From Catellatospora coxensis (GTDB taxonomy: Bacteria; Actinomycetota; Actinomycetes; Mycobacteriales; Micromonosporaceae), in contig NZ_BONI01000091.1 of NCBI RefSeq assembly GCF_016862635.1, positions 1 to 34,567 on the forward strand: a stretch of 34,567 nt of DNA, given 5' to 3'. The position numbers were made by a program, and so were the translations under genes. The stretch's first letter is position 1; each line of letters starts with the position of its first letter. This document shows positions 25,582 through 34,137 of this stretch, in pieces. A model generated the notes under the pieces. The model was not told where the DNA came from and ran no database searches. It was given only the letters and a program-made list of their open reading frames with translations.

Positions 25582-26175
25582 TCAGAGGGTCCGTCGGCCC
25601 TCGAAAGCGCGACCGAGAGTGATCTCGTCGGCGTACTCGAGGTCGCCGCCGACGGGCAGGCCGCTCGCCAGCCGGGACACCATGATGCCCATCGGCTTGA
25701 CCAGCAGCGCGAGATACGTCGCCGTCGCCTCGCCCTCGGTGTTCGGGTCCGTGGCGAGGATCAGCTCGGTCACCTGACCCGAGCTGAGCCGGGCCATCAG
25801 CTCCCGGATGCGCAGGTGGTCGGGCCCGATGCCCTCCAGCGGATTGATCGCCCCGCCGAGCACGTGGTAGCGGCCGCGGAACTCGTTGGTCCGCTCGATC
25901 GCCACGACGTCCTTGGGCTCCTCGACCACGCACAGCGCGTCGTCCCGCCGCCGCGGGTCGCGGCAGATGCGGCACTGCTCCTCCTCGGCCACGTTGAAGC
26001 AGAGCACGCAGAAGCGCACCTGCTCCTTGACCCGGGAGAGCGCGGCGGCCAGCCGCTTGATGTCCGTCGGATCTGCCGAGAGCACGTGGAACGCGATGCG
26101 CTGGGCGCTCTTGGGCCCCACTCCGGGCAGCCGGCCGAGCTCGTCGATGAGGTCCTGGATCGCGCCTTCGTACAC
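25582..26175 (-). CDS. recR: Recombination protein RecR
   Basis: Acts with RecO and RecF in gap repair, forming a DNA-clamping ring that loads RecA. The 197-residue protein has the helix-hairpin-helix segment [17 protein letters not shown] at 16-32, a C4 zinc finger (Cys56, 59, 68, 71), and a Toprim domain from about residue 80 with [12 protein letters not shown]. The length is normal. GTG at 26175 lies 12 bases after the ybaB stop, so the two form an operon. Its stop is in a short CCCTC/GAGGG hairpin. Confidence 0.97.
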   Translation of the reverse strand: MYEGAIQDLIDELGRLPGVGPKSAQRIAFHVLSADPTDIKRLAAALSRVKEQVRFCVLCFNVAEEEQCRICRDPRRRDDALCVVEEPKDVVAIERTNEFRGRYHVLGGAINPLEGIGPDHLRIRELMARLSSGQVTELILATDPNTEGEATATYLALLVKPMGIMVSRLASGLPVGGDLEYADEITLGRAFEGRRTL

Positions 26176-26187
26176 GGTCGGCCGGGC

Positions 26188-26517
26188 CTAGAAAGGCAGG
26201 CCCATGCCGCCGAGACCGGCGGAGAGCGGACCCATCTTCTGCTCGGTCAGCTTGCGCACCTCGTCGGCGGCGTTGGTGAACGCGGCGGACACCAGGTCCT
26301 CCAGCGTCTCCACGTCGTCGGGGTCGACCGCCTTCGGGTCGATGGAGATGCCGCGGAACTCGCCGGAACCGGTCATCTTGACGGTGACCAGCCCGCCGCC
26401 GGCCGTGCCGGTGACCTCCGCCTCCGCCAGCGCCGCCTGCGCCGAGGCGAGCTGCGCCTGCATCTTCTGCGCCTGCTTCATCAGCTGCTGCATGTTCGGC
26501 TGTCCACCCGGCCGCAT
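26188..26517 (-). CDS. ybaB: Nucleoid-associated protein YbaB/EbfC
   Basis: A 109-residue DNA-binding protein of the YbaB/EbfC family, a dimer that coats the nucleoid. It has the N-terminal helical part [24 protein letters not shown] and the conserved core [22 protein letters not shown]. Typically found directly upstream of recR, as here. The ATG at 26517 gives [11 protein letters not shown]; a start at the internal Met9 is possible. Between it and the SRP RNA gene (26518-26671) I see no other feature. Confidence 0.95.
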   Translation of the reverse strand: MRPGGQPNMQQLMKQAQKMQAQLASAQAALAEAEVTGTAGGGLVTVKMTGSGEFRGISIDPKAVDPDDVETLEDLVSAAFTNAADEVRKLTEQKMGPLSAGLGGMGLPF

Positions 26518-26671
26518 CGCCGCACTCCCTCAGTCACCCGTCGGATGTCGCCCTCAGCCTAGTCCCCGCCACCGTCACCAGGTTTTGATCATGAAGGTGG
26601 ACGGCGGCCGGGCGGCGTGTCGCAAAATTCGCCCGGCGGCCCCGCCGGTGCGCGTGCGAGGGCATGAAAGG

Positions 26672-26754
26672 GCCCCCGTGCACCCGGTATTGCCTGCTTA
26701 TCCTTGCTGCCTTCCGGCCCTGGGGAGGTTCACAGGGTGCCGCCGCACGGGGGC
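26672..26754 (-). ncRNA. ffs: Signal recognition particle RNA (4.5S, small bacterial type)
   Basis: On the minus strand the conserved SRP domain IV core reads CAGGGCCGGAAGGCAGCA, with the GGAA loop and the asymmetric internal loop. The ends pair perfectly over ten bases (GCCCCCGTGC at the start with GCACGGGGGC at the end), and the intervening arms close as one long hairpin. The RNA binds Ffh to target membrane proteins. The -10 box at 26766-26761 places the start at 26754. It lies upstream of ybaB-recR in the same orientation. Confidence 0.92.
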
Positions 26755-26760
26755 TAAGCA

Positions 26761-26766
26761 ACTGTA
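26761..26766 (-). promoter_or_regulatory. -10 box of the SRP RNA gene
   Basis: TACAGT on the minus strand fits TANNNT and ends seven bases before the first base of the terminal stem of ffs. The -35 region, TCGGCA at 26789-26784, is weak. Confidence 0.5.
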
Positions 26767-26818
26767 CCCGGCGGGGGTGCACGTGCCGACCCCGACCCCG
26801 GTATGTATCCTTCTCGAC

Positions 26819-26903
26819 GGAGGATTCGCCTAGAGGCCTAGGGCGCACGCTTGGAAAGCGTGTTGGGATAAAACCCTCACGAGTTCGAATCTCGTATCCT
26901 CCG
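26819..26903 (+). tRNA. tRNA-Ser (anticodon GGA)
   Basis: The acceptor stem GGAGGAT pairs with ATCCTCC, followed by discriminator G. The anticodon loop CTTGGAAAG gives anticodon GGA for UCC/UCU. The T loop GAGTTCGAATCTC and the long variable arm mark a class II serine tRNA. CCA is not encoded. TATCCT or TATGTA just upstream could be the -10 box. A perfect terminator hairpin follows. Confidence 0.96.
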
Positions 26904-26922
26904 CTCACTGAGCAGCAACGTA

Positions 26923-26954
26923 CAGGAGCCCGGATCACACGATCCGGGCTCCTG
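26923..26954. terminator. Perfect 14-bp hairpin after tRNA-Ser(GGA)
   Basis: Bases 26923-26936 pair exactly with 26941-26954 around ACAC. It stands between the tRNA gene and the end of the convergent surface-protein gene, so it can serve both strands. Confidence 0.8.
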
Positions 26955-26965
26955 GCGTCTGCGGG

Positions 26966-29017
26966 TCAGCTGTACGGGTAGACGACGACCTTCTCCCCCG
27001 TCGTGGGGATCGACACCGTCTTGGCGCTGTCGAAGTCGGTCCCGCCGTACCAGCCCTGCCCGGGCAGGCCGCCCGCGAGCTCCAGCTTCACCTGCTGGCC
27101 GCCCATCACGCGGTAGACCGCCTCGCCACCGGCCTGCTGAACCCAGACGAAACCGGCCACGTCACCGTTGCTGTTGTTGTACGCGACCGCGAAGCCGCCC
27201 GCCGGTGAGCCGGTCGCCGTCACCTTGACCAGGGTGCCCAGCTGGAGCTGCTGGTCGAAGGTGGTGGTCTGGCCCGCGACGACGGGCACCAGGGCGGCGC
27301 TCTGCCGCCGGTACGCGGCCCCGCTCCACTGGAAGGCGTGCGTCGAGGTCTGGAAGCTCAGCGGCCACGCGTACGGCCCCAGGAAGTCGATCGCGTACCG
27401 CCCCTGGGAGTCGATCGCCACCCGGCCCTGCCCGGCGTCGCCGATCACCGGGGTGACGACGGCGACGTGCCCGCCCGCCACCGGTGCCCCGTCGGCACCG
27501 GTCACGACGCCCGTGACGGAGCCCTTGCGATCCATGTAGATCTTGTGGATGTCCTTCTGCTGCCCGGCCGCCACGATCACGTTGCGAGCCTGGTCCTGGC
27601 TCCCGGTGCCGCCGGTCAGGCCGACCCACTGCGCGCCGTACGCCGAGGCCCGGTCGGGCAGCGCGAAGACCTGGTAGGTGCCCGCCGCGACGTCGAGCAC
27701 GACCTCGCCGTCGGCACCGCTCTCGCCCGCGCAGCCCTCGAAGAGCCGGAACCTGGTCCGGGTCTCGGTGAACAGGCACACGCCCGCCACCGGCGCGCCC
27801 GTGGCCGCGTCGACCACCTTGGCCCGCAGCGATCCGTACGGCACGAGCGTCAGCTCGATCTCCGCCTGCTGCCCGGCGACCACGGTCACCGGAGCGACCT
27901 GCTCCAGCGGCTGGTAGCCCGCCGCGTAGACGGTCGGCTGCCAGGTGCCCACGGGCATCTCGGGCAGCGTCGCGACGCCGTCCACCGCGTCGGTGTAGTA
28001 GGTGCCGGCCTGCACGTAGAAGTCGGCGACCGGCGCACCGGTGACCGAGTCCTTCGCGGTGATCCGGATGCTGCCGGTCGCCAGCCGGGAGTCGTCGACC
28101 ACGACGTTCTGCCCCGCCGTGACGGTGATCCGGTCGGCGGCCGCCTGGGTCGTCTTGCCGTAGGCGTACTGGCTGAAGCTGGGCTGCCAACCGAAGAACA
28201 TCGCCGAGTACTGCCCGGTGAGCAGCTCGTCGATCCGCCAGTCGCCGTTCGCGTCGGTGCGGCCGCTGTAGGTGCCCGAGTACTCGTCGATGAACGACAC
28301 GTCCACTCCGGACATGCCGTTGCCCTGGGCGTCGGTGAACCGGCCGCTCGCCGAGCCGGTGGGCAGCAGCGTCTCGTCCACTGGTGTCACGTTGCCGGCG
28401 GTGACGGTGAACAGCTGCGCCTCCGCCGGGAGCCGCTTACCCGGCACGTACTGCAGGATCGAGTGGTCCGAGTCGAACGCGATCATCACCTGGTAGGCGC
28501 CCGGCAGCACGTCGATCCGGTACCGGCCGTCGGCGTCCGTGCCGGTGTATCCGGCGTAGTCGTCACCCGGCCCCCGGAGCACGACCTCGGTGCCCGCCGC
28601 GGGTGTGCCGTCGGACCGGACGATCCGGCCCGCGACCGCTCCGCGCGGCAGTTCCGTCTCGTCGACGGTGACGGTCTGGGCCGCGGCCAGCGGGAAGATC
28701 TGGGCCAGGGCCGCGTCGACCTGGCCCGGCGCGTACTGCTCCTGCGCGCCCACCGCGAAGGAGACCCGGTAGGCGCCCACGGGCAGCTGGATGCGGTAGG
28801 CGCCCGTCTCGTCCGTGTCCGTGGTCTCCCAGATGCCCGCGGGCACGGAGATGACGTTGACCCGGCGGTCGGGCAGGCCGTTTCCGGCGGCGTCGGTGAA
28901 TCGGCCGGCGATGGTGCCGGTGTCGGGGTCCGCGTGCGCGGCGGCGGCCAGTCCCGTGGTGGCGACCGTCGCGGCGAGCAGCATGATCCCGACCCGGCGC
29001 AGCAGATGTCTGCGCAT
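26966..29017 (-). CDS. Secreted protein with carboxypeptidase-regulatory-like repeats
   Basis: A 683-residue exported protein. The signal peptide ends at AHA before Asp30. About seven repeats follow, each opening with a phrase like GSVTGVVTGADGAPVAGGHVAV (further examples TIAGRFTDAAGNGLPD and GSLRAKVVDAATGAPVAG) and closing with G-x-Y-x-V. This is the pattern of carboxypeptidase-regulatory/Cna-B-like beta sandwiches used in surface proteins. No sortase motif, catalytic domain or C-terminal anchor is seen, so it may be released. The ATG at 29017 has GAGGACG directly upstream; the frame is open to 29092 but lacks a binding site there. Possible roles are adhesion or cell-wall architecture (inference). 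Confidence 0.9.
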   Translation of the reverse strand: MRRHLLRRVGIMLLAATVATTGLAAAAHADPDTGTIAGRFTDAAGNGLPDRRVNVISVPAGIWETTDTDETGAYRIQLPVGAYRVSFAVGAQEQYAPGQVDAALAQIFPLAAAQTVTVDETELPRGAVAGRIVRSDGTPAAGTEVVLRGPGDDYAGYTGTDADGRYRIDVLPGAYQVMIAFDSDHSILQYVPGKRLPAEAQLFTVTAGNVTPVDETLLPTGSASGRFTDAQGNGMSGVDVSFIDEYSGTYSGRTDANGDWRIDELLTGQYSAMFFGWQPSFSQYAYGKTTQAAADRITVTAGQNVVVDDSRLATGSIRITAKDSVTGAPVADFYVQAGTYYTDAVDGVATLPEMPVGTWQPTVYAAGYQPLEQVAPVTVVAGQQAEIELTLVPYGSLRAKVVDAATGAPVAGVCLFTETRTRFRLFEGCAGESGADGEVVLDVAAGTYQVFALPDRASAYGAQWVGLTGGTGSQDQARNVIVAAGQQKDIHKIYMDRKGSVTGVVTGADGAPVAGGHVAVVTPVIGDAGQGRVAIDSQGRYAIDFLGPYAWPLSFQTSTHAFQWSGAAYRRQSAALVPVVAGQTTTFDQQLQLGTLVKVTATGSPAGGFAVAYNNSNGDVAGFVWVQQAGGEAVYRVMGGQQVKLELAGGLPGQGWYGGTDFDSAKTVSIPTTGEKVVVYPYS

Positions 29018-29366
29018 GCGTCCTCGTGGGGTGAGTGGTGGACGGAGCACGCGCACGGGGTGATGTCGGAGCCCCGTGAGCGCCGACACCATAGCGGCAG
29101 GAACCGACCGTCCGTTGTCCCTTGGTCGGACCTTGCTCGCCGAGGGCCATGAAAATACTTACCGGCGACTCGCTGTCCGGTTGATACCCCTTCGAAGGTA
29201 TTCGCGTCGCATAGAACCGCACAGGAGTGGATATATATGCCAGCCAGCAGACCCGAGAAAGCCTCAGCGTGAAGTGGCAGTTACGCAATGTAGTCGTATA
29301 GTCGAGGACACGACCTCACCCCCGGTGGGAGTCACCTCACAGGCCCGTGTCTTTAGGGGGACCGCC
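29018..29366 (+). promoter_or_regulatory. Divergent intergenic region
   Basis: This gap between the secreted repeat protein and the lipoprotein gene contains AT-rich stretches. TATAGT at 29297-29302 is a good -10 for the lipoprotein gene, with weak TGGCAG 16 bases before. CCTTCGAAGG near 29193-29202 is a perfect palindrome inside a broader imperfect one (ATACC...GGTAT). ATATATAT occurs near 29231. No coding frame looks real here. Confidence 0.35.
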
Positions 29367-29906
29367 ATGCGTGGAGCTTTCGCCCTCGCCACCGTGCTCA
29401 TGCTGGGCGGTGCCTGCGCCCAGGCGACCCAGTCCCCGGCCGTGCCCGAACAGGCGCCCGTCGTCAGCGCCACGCCGGTCGTCCAGGGCCCGGACATCGT
29501 GCACCTGCAGGGGATACGCGACGTGCGCTTCGGTGCCAAGCGCGCCGATCTGGCGTCCCGCCTGGACACCTCGCGCACCGGCTGCAGCACCCAGGTGACC
29601 GGCATGCCGCAGGGCAACCTCGTCTTCGCCGCCGACGACCGCCTGGTCATGATGTGGTTCGACGCGCCGCTGCGCACCCCGGAGGGCGTGCACACCGGCA
29701 GCACCGTGCAGCAGGCGCGGGACGCATACCCGCAGGCCCAGGTGCTGACCGCGCCCGCCGGCAGCCACCGCTTCGACGGGCTGCTGGTCACCGAGGGTGA
29801 CCGGGGCTACCTGTTCCTGCACGACGGGACCACCGTGCAGAAGGCCGTGGCCGGTTACGGGGAGTACCTGACCCGGCTCTTCAATACCGGTTTCGGGGCC
29901 TGCTGA
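29367..29906 (+). CDS. Probable lipoprotein, unknown function
   Basis: A 179-residue protein with a signal peptide (MRGAFALATVLMLGGACAQA). The Cys17 context LGGAC is a suboptimal lipobox, so it is either lipid-anchored or cleaved and secreted. The mature part has two more cysteines that could pair and phrases GIRDVRFGAKRADLASRL and VHTGSTVQQARDAYPQA. These repeat a small alpha-beta motif seen in actinobacterial lipoproteins of unknown role. The ATG at 29367 has AGGGGG upstream. The gene ends 23 bases before tRNA-Ser(CGA). Confidence 0.8.
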   Translation: MRGAFALATVLMLGGACAQATQSPAVPEQAPVVSATPVVQGPDIVHLQGIRDVRFGAKRADLASRLDTSRTGCSTQVTGMPQGNLVFAADDRLVMMWFDAPLRTPEGVHTGSTVQQARDAYPQAQVLTAPAGSHRFDGLLVTEGDRGYLFLHDGTTVQKAVAGYGEYLTRLFNTGFGAC

Positions 29907-29928
29907 ACCCTCGTGTAGAGTCTTCGGC

Positions 29929-30015
29929 GGTGGCGTGTCCGAGCGGCCTAAGGAGCACGCCTCGAAAGCGTGTGAGGGGGTGACTCCTCCGAGGGTTCAA
30001 ATCCCTCCGCCACCG
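29929..30015 (+). tRNA. tRNA-Ser (anticodon CGA)
   Basis: The acceptor GGTGGCG pairs with CGCCACC, then discriminator G. The anticodon loop CTCGAAAGC gives CGA for UCG. The long variable arm and GGGTTCAAATCCC T arm mark a serine tRNA. CCA follows at 30016-30018, so it may be encoded. TAGAGT at 29916-29921 ends seven bases before position 29928 and is a good -10 box. Confidence 0.96.
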
Positions 30016-30023
30016 CCAACGGC

Positions 30024-30062
30024 AGAACGCCCGGCAGTCCTCCACGGACAGCCGGGCGTTCT
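30024..30062. terminator. Hairpin after tRNA-Ser(CGA)
   Basis: Bases 30024-30035 pair with 30051-30062 over 12 bp; after one mismatch 30037-30040 pair with 30046-30049. A T-rich TCCTTTACC follows. Terminator of the tRNA. Confidence 0.8.
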
Positions 30063-30083
30063 CCTTTACCCCGAAAGAGCACC

Positions 30084-30713
30084 GTGCCCGAGATCGCAGT
30101 ACCCGAGTCCGCCCTGCCCGACTCCCCGACGCCGCGTTCCCGGCGCATCGCCGTGATCGTGGGGCTCGTGGTCGGCGGACTGCTGGCAGGCGGTGTGGGA
30201 ACGGCACTGACGGCCCGGGCCGTGCTCGCCGAGCCGGAACCGCGGCAGATTTCTGTGATCGCCCCGCCGGTGCTCGGCGGCCGTCCCCGGATGGACGACA
30301 CGCATCACGTGGAGACCCTGCTCAAGGCACTGCCCGACCTGCTCCTGAAGGAGGGGGTGCACCGGACCGGCAGCTTCTACCGCGGCGCGGACGGCGAGTA
30401 CGGCCTGCTCATGTACGCCCAGGTGGGTGGTTTCGCGAGCGAGGAGGTCGCGTTCGACAACCTGTTCGCCGGGATGGCCGAGCAGGGCTTTCCGGTGCTC
30501 GGCAGCGCCGACGTGCCGCCTGGCCCACTCGGCGGACGCGCCGCCTGCGGCACTGTGACGGTCACCGAGCTCGGCAAGGTGCTGCCGGCGTGCGGCTGGG
30601 CCGACCGGGAGAGTTACGGCTGGATCCTCTGGTACACCTCGACCGTCGAGCAGGCGCGGGCCGAGTTCGCCGGCATGCGCGAGCAGATCGAGCTGGTGGG
30701 GCCGAGGGCCTGA
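30084..30713 (+). CDS. Single-pass membrane protein, unknown function
   Basis: A 209-residue protein with a short cytoplasmic N-terminus, one hydrophobic segment (about residues 22-45, [23 protein letters not shown]) and an extracytoplasmic domain. That domain has two cysteines (RAACGTVTV and LPACGWADR) that may form a disulfide. I recognise no catalytic motif. GTG at 30084 has a weak GAAAGAG site. It is followed after 41 bases by deoD, which appears to have its own start signal. Confidence 0.8.
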   Translation: MPEIAVPESALPDSPTPRSRRIAVIVGLVVGGLLAGGVGTALTARAVLAEPEPRQISVIAPPVLGGRPRMDDTHHVETLLKALPDLLLKEGVHRTGSFYRGADGEYGLLMYAQVGGFASEEVAFDNLFAGMAEQGFPVLGSADVPPGPLGGRAACGTVTVTELGKVLPACGWADRESYGWILWYTSTVEQARAEFAGMREQIELVGPRA

Positions 30714-30754
30714 TCTGCTGCCGGGGTGCGGCGGCCGCGTGGGAAGATCGCCTA

Positions 30755-31465
30755 ATGAGTACGCATATCGGCGCCAAGCCTGGTGAGATCGCGGACCGGG
30801 TCCTCATGCCGGGCGACCCGCTTCGGGCCAAATGGATCGCGGAGAACTACCTCGAGGACGCCAAGTGCTACTCGACGGTGCGCAACATGTTCGGTTTCAC
30901 CGGCACCTACCAGGGCACCCGGGTATCGGTGCAGGGCTCCGGCATGGGCATGCCCTCGGCCTCCATCTACGCCCACGAACTGATCAACGAGTACGGCGTG
31001 AAGACGCTGATCCGGGTGGGTTCCTGCGGGGCCCTGGCCGAGTCGCTGAACCTGCGCGACGTGGTCGCCGCGATCGGGTCGAGCACCGACTCGAACATGA
31101 ACCGGATGCGCTTCGACGGCCTGATCGACTACGCGCCGGTGGCGAACTTCGAGCTGCTCCGCAAGGCCGTGGAGGTGGCCGAGCAGCGCGGCATCACGAT
31201 GCGCGTCGGCCCGATCCTGGCCGCGGACGCCTTCTACACCGACCGCCCCGACCTGTACGACACCCTCGCCGACTACGGCGTGCTCGCGGTGGAGATGGAG
31301 TCGGCGGCGCTGTACACGATCGCGGCCCGCTACGACGCGCGGGCGCTGACCATCCTCACCGTCAGCGACCACATCAAGCGCGGCGAGGCCACCACGGCGC
31401 AGGAGCGCGAGCAGACATTCTCGCAGATGGTCGAGATCGCGCTCGACACCGTCGTCGCGGGCTGA
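30755..31465 (+). CDS. deoD: Purine-nucleoside phosphorylase, hexameric type
   Basis: Phosphorolysis of purine ribo- and deoxyribonucleosides to free base and (deoxy)ribose-1-phosphate in purine salvage. The 236-residue protein matches the DeoD family: [18 protein letters not shown] near the start, [25 protein letters not shown] phosphate loop, [15 protein letters not shown] for ribose binding, and LTVSDHI, with the catalytic Asp. The length is normal. ATG at 30755 is seven bases after GAAGAT (30743-30748), consistent with a leaderless transcript. A strong palindromic terminator follows. Confidence 0.96.
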   Translation: MSTHIGAKPGEIADRVLMPGDPLRAKWIAENYLEDAKCYSTVRNMFGFTGTYQGTRVSVQGSGMGMPSASIYAHELINEYGVKTLIRVGSCGALAESLNLRDVVAAIGSSTDSNMNRMRFDGLIDYAPVANFELLRKAVEVAEQRGITMRVGPILAADAFYTDRPDLYDTLADYGVLAVEMESAALYTIAARYDARALTILTVSDHIKRGEATTAQEREQTFSQMVEIALDTVVAG

Positions 31466-31483
31466 CCCAGCCTCACCCACGAA

Positions 31484-31523
31484 AAGGCCCCCGGCCGCGG
31501 AGCGCTCCGCGGCCGGGGGCCTT
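31484..31523. terminator. Perfect 40-base palindrome, bidirectional terminator
   Basis: Bases 31484-31503 are the exact reverse complement of 31504-31523. It lies between the convergent ends of deoD and the DUF6114 gene. A hairpin with a four-base loop (GCGC) would form on either transcript. Confidence 0.85.
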
Positions 31524-31533
31524 CACACTGTGC

Positions 31534-32883
31534 TCAGATCTTGTGCTCGTCGATCTTCATGTCGGGCGCCCGCAGCTTGGGCGAGTCGACGTACACCAGG
31601 TCGATCACCGGGTCGGTGAAGAACACCAGCGGCGGCGTCAGCAGCGGCGGCTCGTCCGGCGAGTAGTCCACGTCCAGCACGCCGAGGGCCTTGCCCCGGA
31701 ACCGGCTGGTGTAGAAGTACACCCGGTCGCCCTCCACCGTGAGCTTGGGCGTGGTGATGTCGGTGACCCAGCCGTCCTTGCCGTACACCCGCAGCCGGAA
31801 GTCGTTGGTGTCCGACTTGTCCATGGAGAACCGGAGGGTCCGCACGGTCCCGCCGTCCTTCGTGGGCAGCTCGACGATCCCGTCGAAGGTGAGCCCGTAC
31901 ATCGTCACCCGGCTGCCGGTCATCAGCGCCGGACGCTCGGCGACCGGCTGCTGACCGCGGGCGGCCTTGAGAGTCGGCGCGGGCGACGGGGTGGGGCTGC
32001 CGGACGGGTCGGGCGAGGCCGACCCGCTCGGCGACGGGCTGCCGGACGGCTCCGGCTTCGGGGAGGCCGACGGCTTCGGCCCCCCGGTCGGCGAGGGCTC
32101 CGGGGAGGGGCACGGCTCGGGTGACGGCGACGCCGACGGCGACGCGCTCGGCGACGCCTGGTCGGCGCCGAGCAGGCCGCCGACCGCCTCCGCGATGCCG
32201 CCGATGATCTCGCGTACCGGCCCGGTCCGGGCCGCCGTCTGGGTGGCGCCGCAGTCCGCCGCGCGAGCGGGCTGCTGCGCCACGACGAGGCTGAGCGCGC
32301 TGGTCGCCAGCGTCGCCACGGCGATCACCATGGCGGCGTGGCGCGGGCCGCCCCGGCGCTCGTCGACGACGGTCTCGTCGGCGGCGGGCTGCCGGGGGCC
32401 GGGCACACCGTCGCGCAGCGGGTTCACCGCTTGCGGCAGGGTGTCCGTCATCGGCCCGTCGAGCAGGCCGTCCATGTCCGCGTGCCGGTCGCCGTCGGGC
32501 TCCGGCTCGCCGCCGTCCCCCGCGTCGCCGGCCGGCTCGGCCGGGTTCCACGCGAAGATCAGGCCGCCACCGGCGATGCCGAGCAGCGTCCCGAGGAACC
32601 AGCCGCCCAGGTTCACCGCGAGCAGCGAGTAGATCGCGACGAACACGGCGATCAGGCCGTAGAACATGCGCTGCGCCGGCGTGAACCAGGCCAGCAGCCC
32701 GGCCAGCACCAGCATCAGCGGGATGAGCAGCGCCTGGAAGCCGTTGATGCCGACGCTGAGGGTGGCCCCGTCCAGGGTCATCTTCGTGGTGGCGATGATC
32801 TCCACGCCGGCCAGCGCGGCCAGCAGACCACCCCAGAACGGCCGGCTGCGCCGCCAGGCGCTGAACCGTTGCCACAGGGTCAC
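31534..32883 (-). CDS. DUF6114-type membrane protein with Pro/Ser linker and extracytoplasmic domain
   Basis: A 449-residue protein. The N-terminal part (about residues 5-115) has four hydrophobic segments and the phrase FWGGLLAALAGVEI, matching DUF6114 as I recall it. A further segment (HAAMVIAVATLATSALSLVVAQ, about 185-207) leads to a Ser/Pro-rich tract (PSASPSPEP...), then a C-terminal domain of about 130 residues, probably outside the cell, with RFSMDKSDTNDFRLRVYGKDG. GTG at 32883 has GGAGG five bases upstream; a TTG at 32895 is less likely. The long C-terminal extension is unlike the short family norm I recall. It lies 63 bases downstream of the DUF6230 gene and is presumably cotranscribed. 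Function unknown. Confidence 0.85.
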   Translation of the reverse strand: MTLWQRFSAWRRSRPFWGGLLAALAGVEIIATTKMTLDGATLSVGINGFQALLIPLMLVLAGLLAWFTPAQRMFYGLIAVFVAIYSLLAVNLGGWFLGTLLGIAGGGLIFAWNPAEPAGDAGDGGEPEPDGDRHADMDGLLDGPMTDTLPQAVNPLRDGVPGPRQPAADETVVDERRGGPRHAAMVIAVATLATSALSLVVAQQPARAADCGATQTAARTGPVREIIGGIAEAVGGLLGADQASPSASPSASPSPEPCPSPEPSPTGGPKPSASPKPEPSGSPSPSGSASPDPSGSPTPSPAPTLKAARGQQPVAERPALMTGSRVTMYGLTFDGIVELPTKDGGTVRTLRFSMDKSDTNDFRLRVYGKDGWVTDITTPKLTVEGDRVYFYTSRFRGKALGVLDVDYSPDEPPLLTPPLVFFTDPVIDLVYVDSPKLRAPDMKIDEHKI

Positions 32884-32946
32884 GGGTGCCTCCAAGAATC
32901 AAGGTGACCGGGAACGTGCCTAGCCAACACGTCCCCGGTCGACACT

Positions 32947-33573
32947 TCAGCCAGCGAAGCAGCCCGTGCTGTCCATGGAGACCGTCAGCGACAGCCCGTT
33001 CAGCGCGAACGTGCCGGCCTGGGTCAGCCGCGCGACCTGCTTGACGCCCTGGATGTCGGCCCGGTCGGCCTCCTGGCCGAACAGGCCGGCCTGCCCGTGG
33101 TGCGCACCGCCGGCGGTCAGCTCGGAGGCGTCCGCACCGATGTTGATGTTGGTGAAGACCGCGTCGCCCTCCAGGCTGTCCATGCCGATGAGCAGGTCCG
33201 TCGCCTTCACCGGCGCGCCGTCCTCACGGCCGGCCCGGATGAAGAGCGTGACGTTGCCCAGGCCCGGGATGGGCGTGGTCACCGACTGGCACAGGTTGGT
33301 CAGCGTCGCGTCCTTGATCGCCGACATCGCCACCGGGTGCGGCGTGCCGTTCTTCTCGAAGACCACGCTGCCGTACTGGCTGAAGCCGTTGGCCACCAGG
33401 GCGTCCGCCGAGATCTTGGCGGTCTGCCCGGAGACGTGGAAGGTGACCGGAACGGCGCCGTTGGCCACGCCGGCCATCAGGCCGGAGACCGCGATGGTCG
33501 CCGGGATCACCACGGCGGCGAAGCGCCGCCATCTGGTACGCCCCAGTACCAGATTGCCTTGCGAGTCCTTCAC
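32947..33573 (-). CDS. DUF6230 family exported protein
   Basis: A 208-residue protein with an uncleaved or cleaved signal (RRFAAVVIPATIAVSGLMAGVANG, about 16-39) and a beta-rich mature part. It contains FHVSGQTAKISADALVANGFSQYG and LTNLCQSVTTPIPGLGNVTLFI, which match DUF6230. Older annotations call this family cholesterol esterase; I see no esterase motif and do not accept that. Two cysteines occur. GTG at 33573 has GGAGG about six bases upstream. It leads the operon with the DUF6114 protein, a pairing known in Streptomyces. A 12-base palindrome lies upstream. Confidence 0.88.
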   Translation of the reverse strand: MKDSQGNLVLGRTRWRRFAAVVIPATIAVSGLMAGVANGAVPVTFHVSGQTAKISADALVANGFSQYGSVVFEKNGTPHPVAMSAIKDATLTNLCQSVTTPIPGLGNVTLFIRAGREDGAPVKATDLLIGMDSLEGDAVFTNINIGADASELTAGGAHHGQAGLFGQEADRADIQGVKQVARLTQAGTFALNGLSLTVSMDSTGCFAG

Positions 33574-33706
33574 AGGGACCTCCTCGCGATGGTTTCGTCC
33601 CGCGGCGCTCCGCCAGCGGGGTCTGTCTTCGCCGTGCGCAGGGTGAGGCCGCGCTCGGGGTGCCGACGATGTTTCCGCCTTATGACGCGGACCACAAGTG
33701 CCAAGC

Positions 33707-33718
33707 TACTGACCAGTA
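33707..33718. promoter_or_regulatory. Candidate operator upstream of DUF6230
   Basis: TACTG-AC-CAGTA is a 5-bp inverted repeat with a two-base centre, a form common for TetR-type regulators. It lies 134 bases before the DUF6230 start. Just on its left, TATGACGCGGACCACA (33681-33696) is a weak CRP-like match. No TetR gene is adjacent. Confidence 0.35.
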
Positions 33719-33768
33719 ACAGTCGGTGGTGTGCCGGCGCCCTCGCGGCTACGTAATGTCATCAGTGA

Positions 33769-34000
33769 TCTCGGTTTTCTTCCGAGACGCCCGTTTCACG
33801 GGTGGTCGTGGTCACACACCGTGGAGATTTGGCGATCAGTAACGGTTTGGTAACGACGCTCTGCGCACCGGCTCCCCCTCGACCGAATGGCCAGGTCCGG
33901 ACGCCGACTGGATCTTATATAGACATCCGACCATGCAAATACAGTGCCGCGCCGTGGAGGGCGCGGCGGCTCACACCAACCCGGATGCGTCCGCCGCGCC
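33769..34000. other. Non-coding stretch with several hairpins
   Basis: The gap 33574-34192 carries no convincing gene. It holds: TCTCGG (33769-33774) with CCGAGA (33782-33787); CCCGT (33790-33794) with ACGGG (33798-33802); TATATA at 33916-33921; and two competing stems, GCCGCGCC (33946-33953) with GGCGCGGC (33960-33967), or 33960-33969 with CCGCCGCGCC (33991-34000). The right arm of the first stem is the left arm of the second. This could be a small RNA or a switching leader; GC-rich chance is possible. Confidence 0.4.
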
Positions 34001-34137
34001 CGGCGTACCGCCTACGCGTCCCTCGCAGCAGTCGGCACACCATCGGTCCCTCTTCCCGTGGGGTGCGAGCCATGGGAAAGAGACCGCCATCACCATAAAC
34101 GAGCTAGTTGACTATGTCTAGATATCCAGCTGAAGAG

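Noticed and set aside
31975-32160. Short periodic repeats as a CRISPR array
   Set aside because: They encode the Ser/Pro-rich linker of the DUF6114 protein in frame; units are irregular and there are no spacers or cas genes.
32947-33573. Cholesterol esterase
   Set aside because: An old label for this family; no GxSxG or other esterase motif is visible.
33802-34098. 98-codon frame in the right-hand gap
   Set aside because: Atypical codon use, no binding site, no recognisable domain, and it runs through the hairpins.
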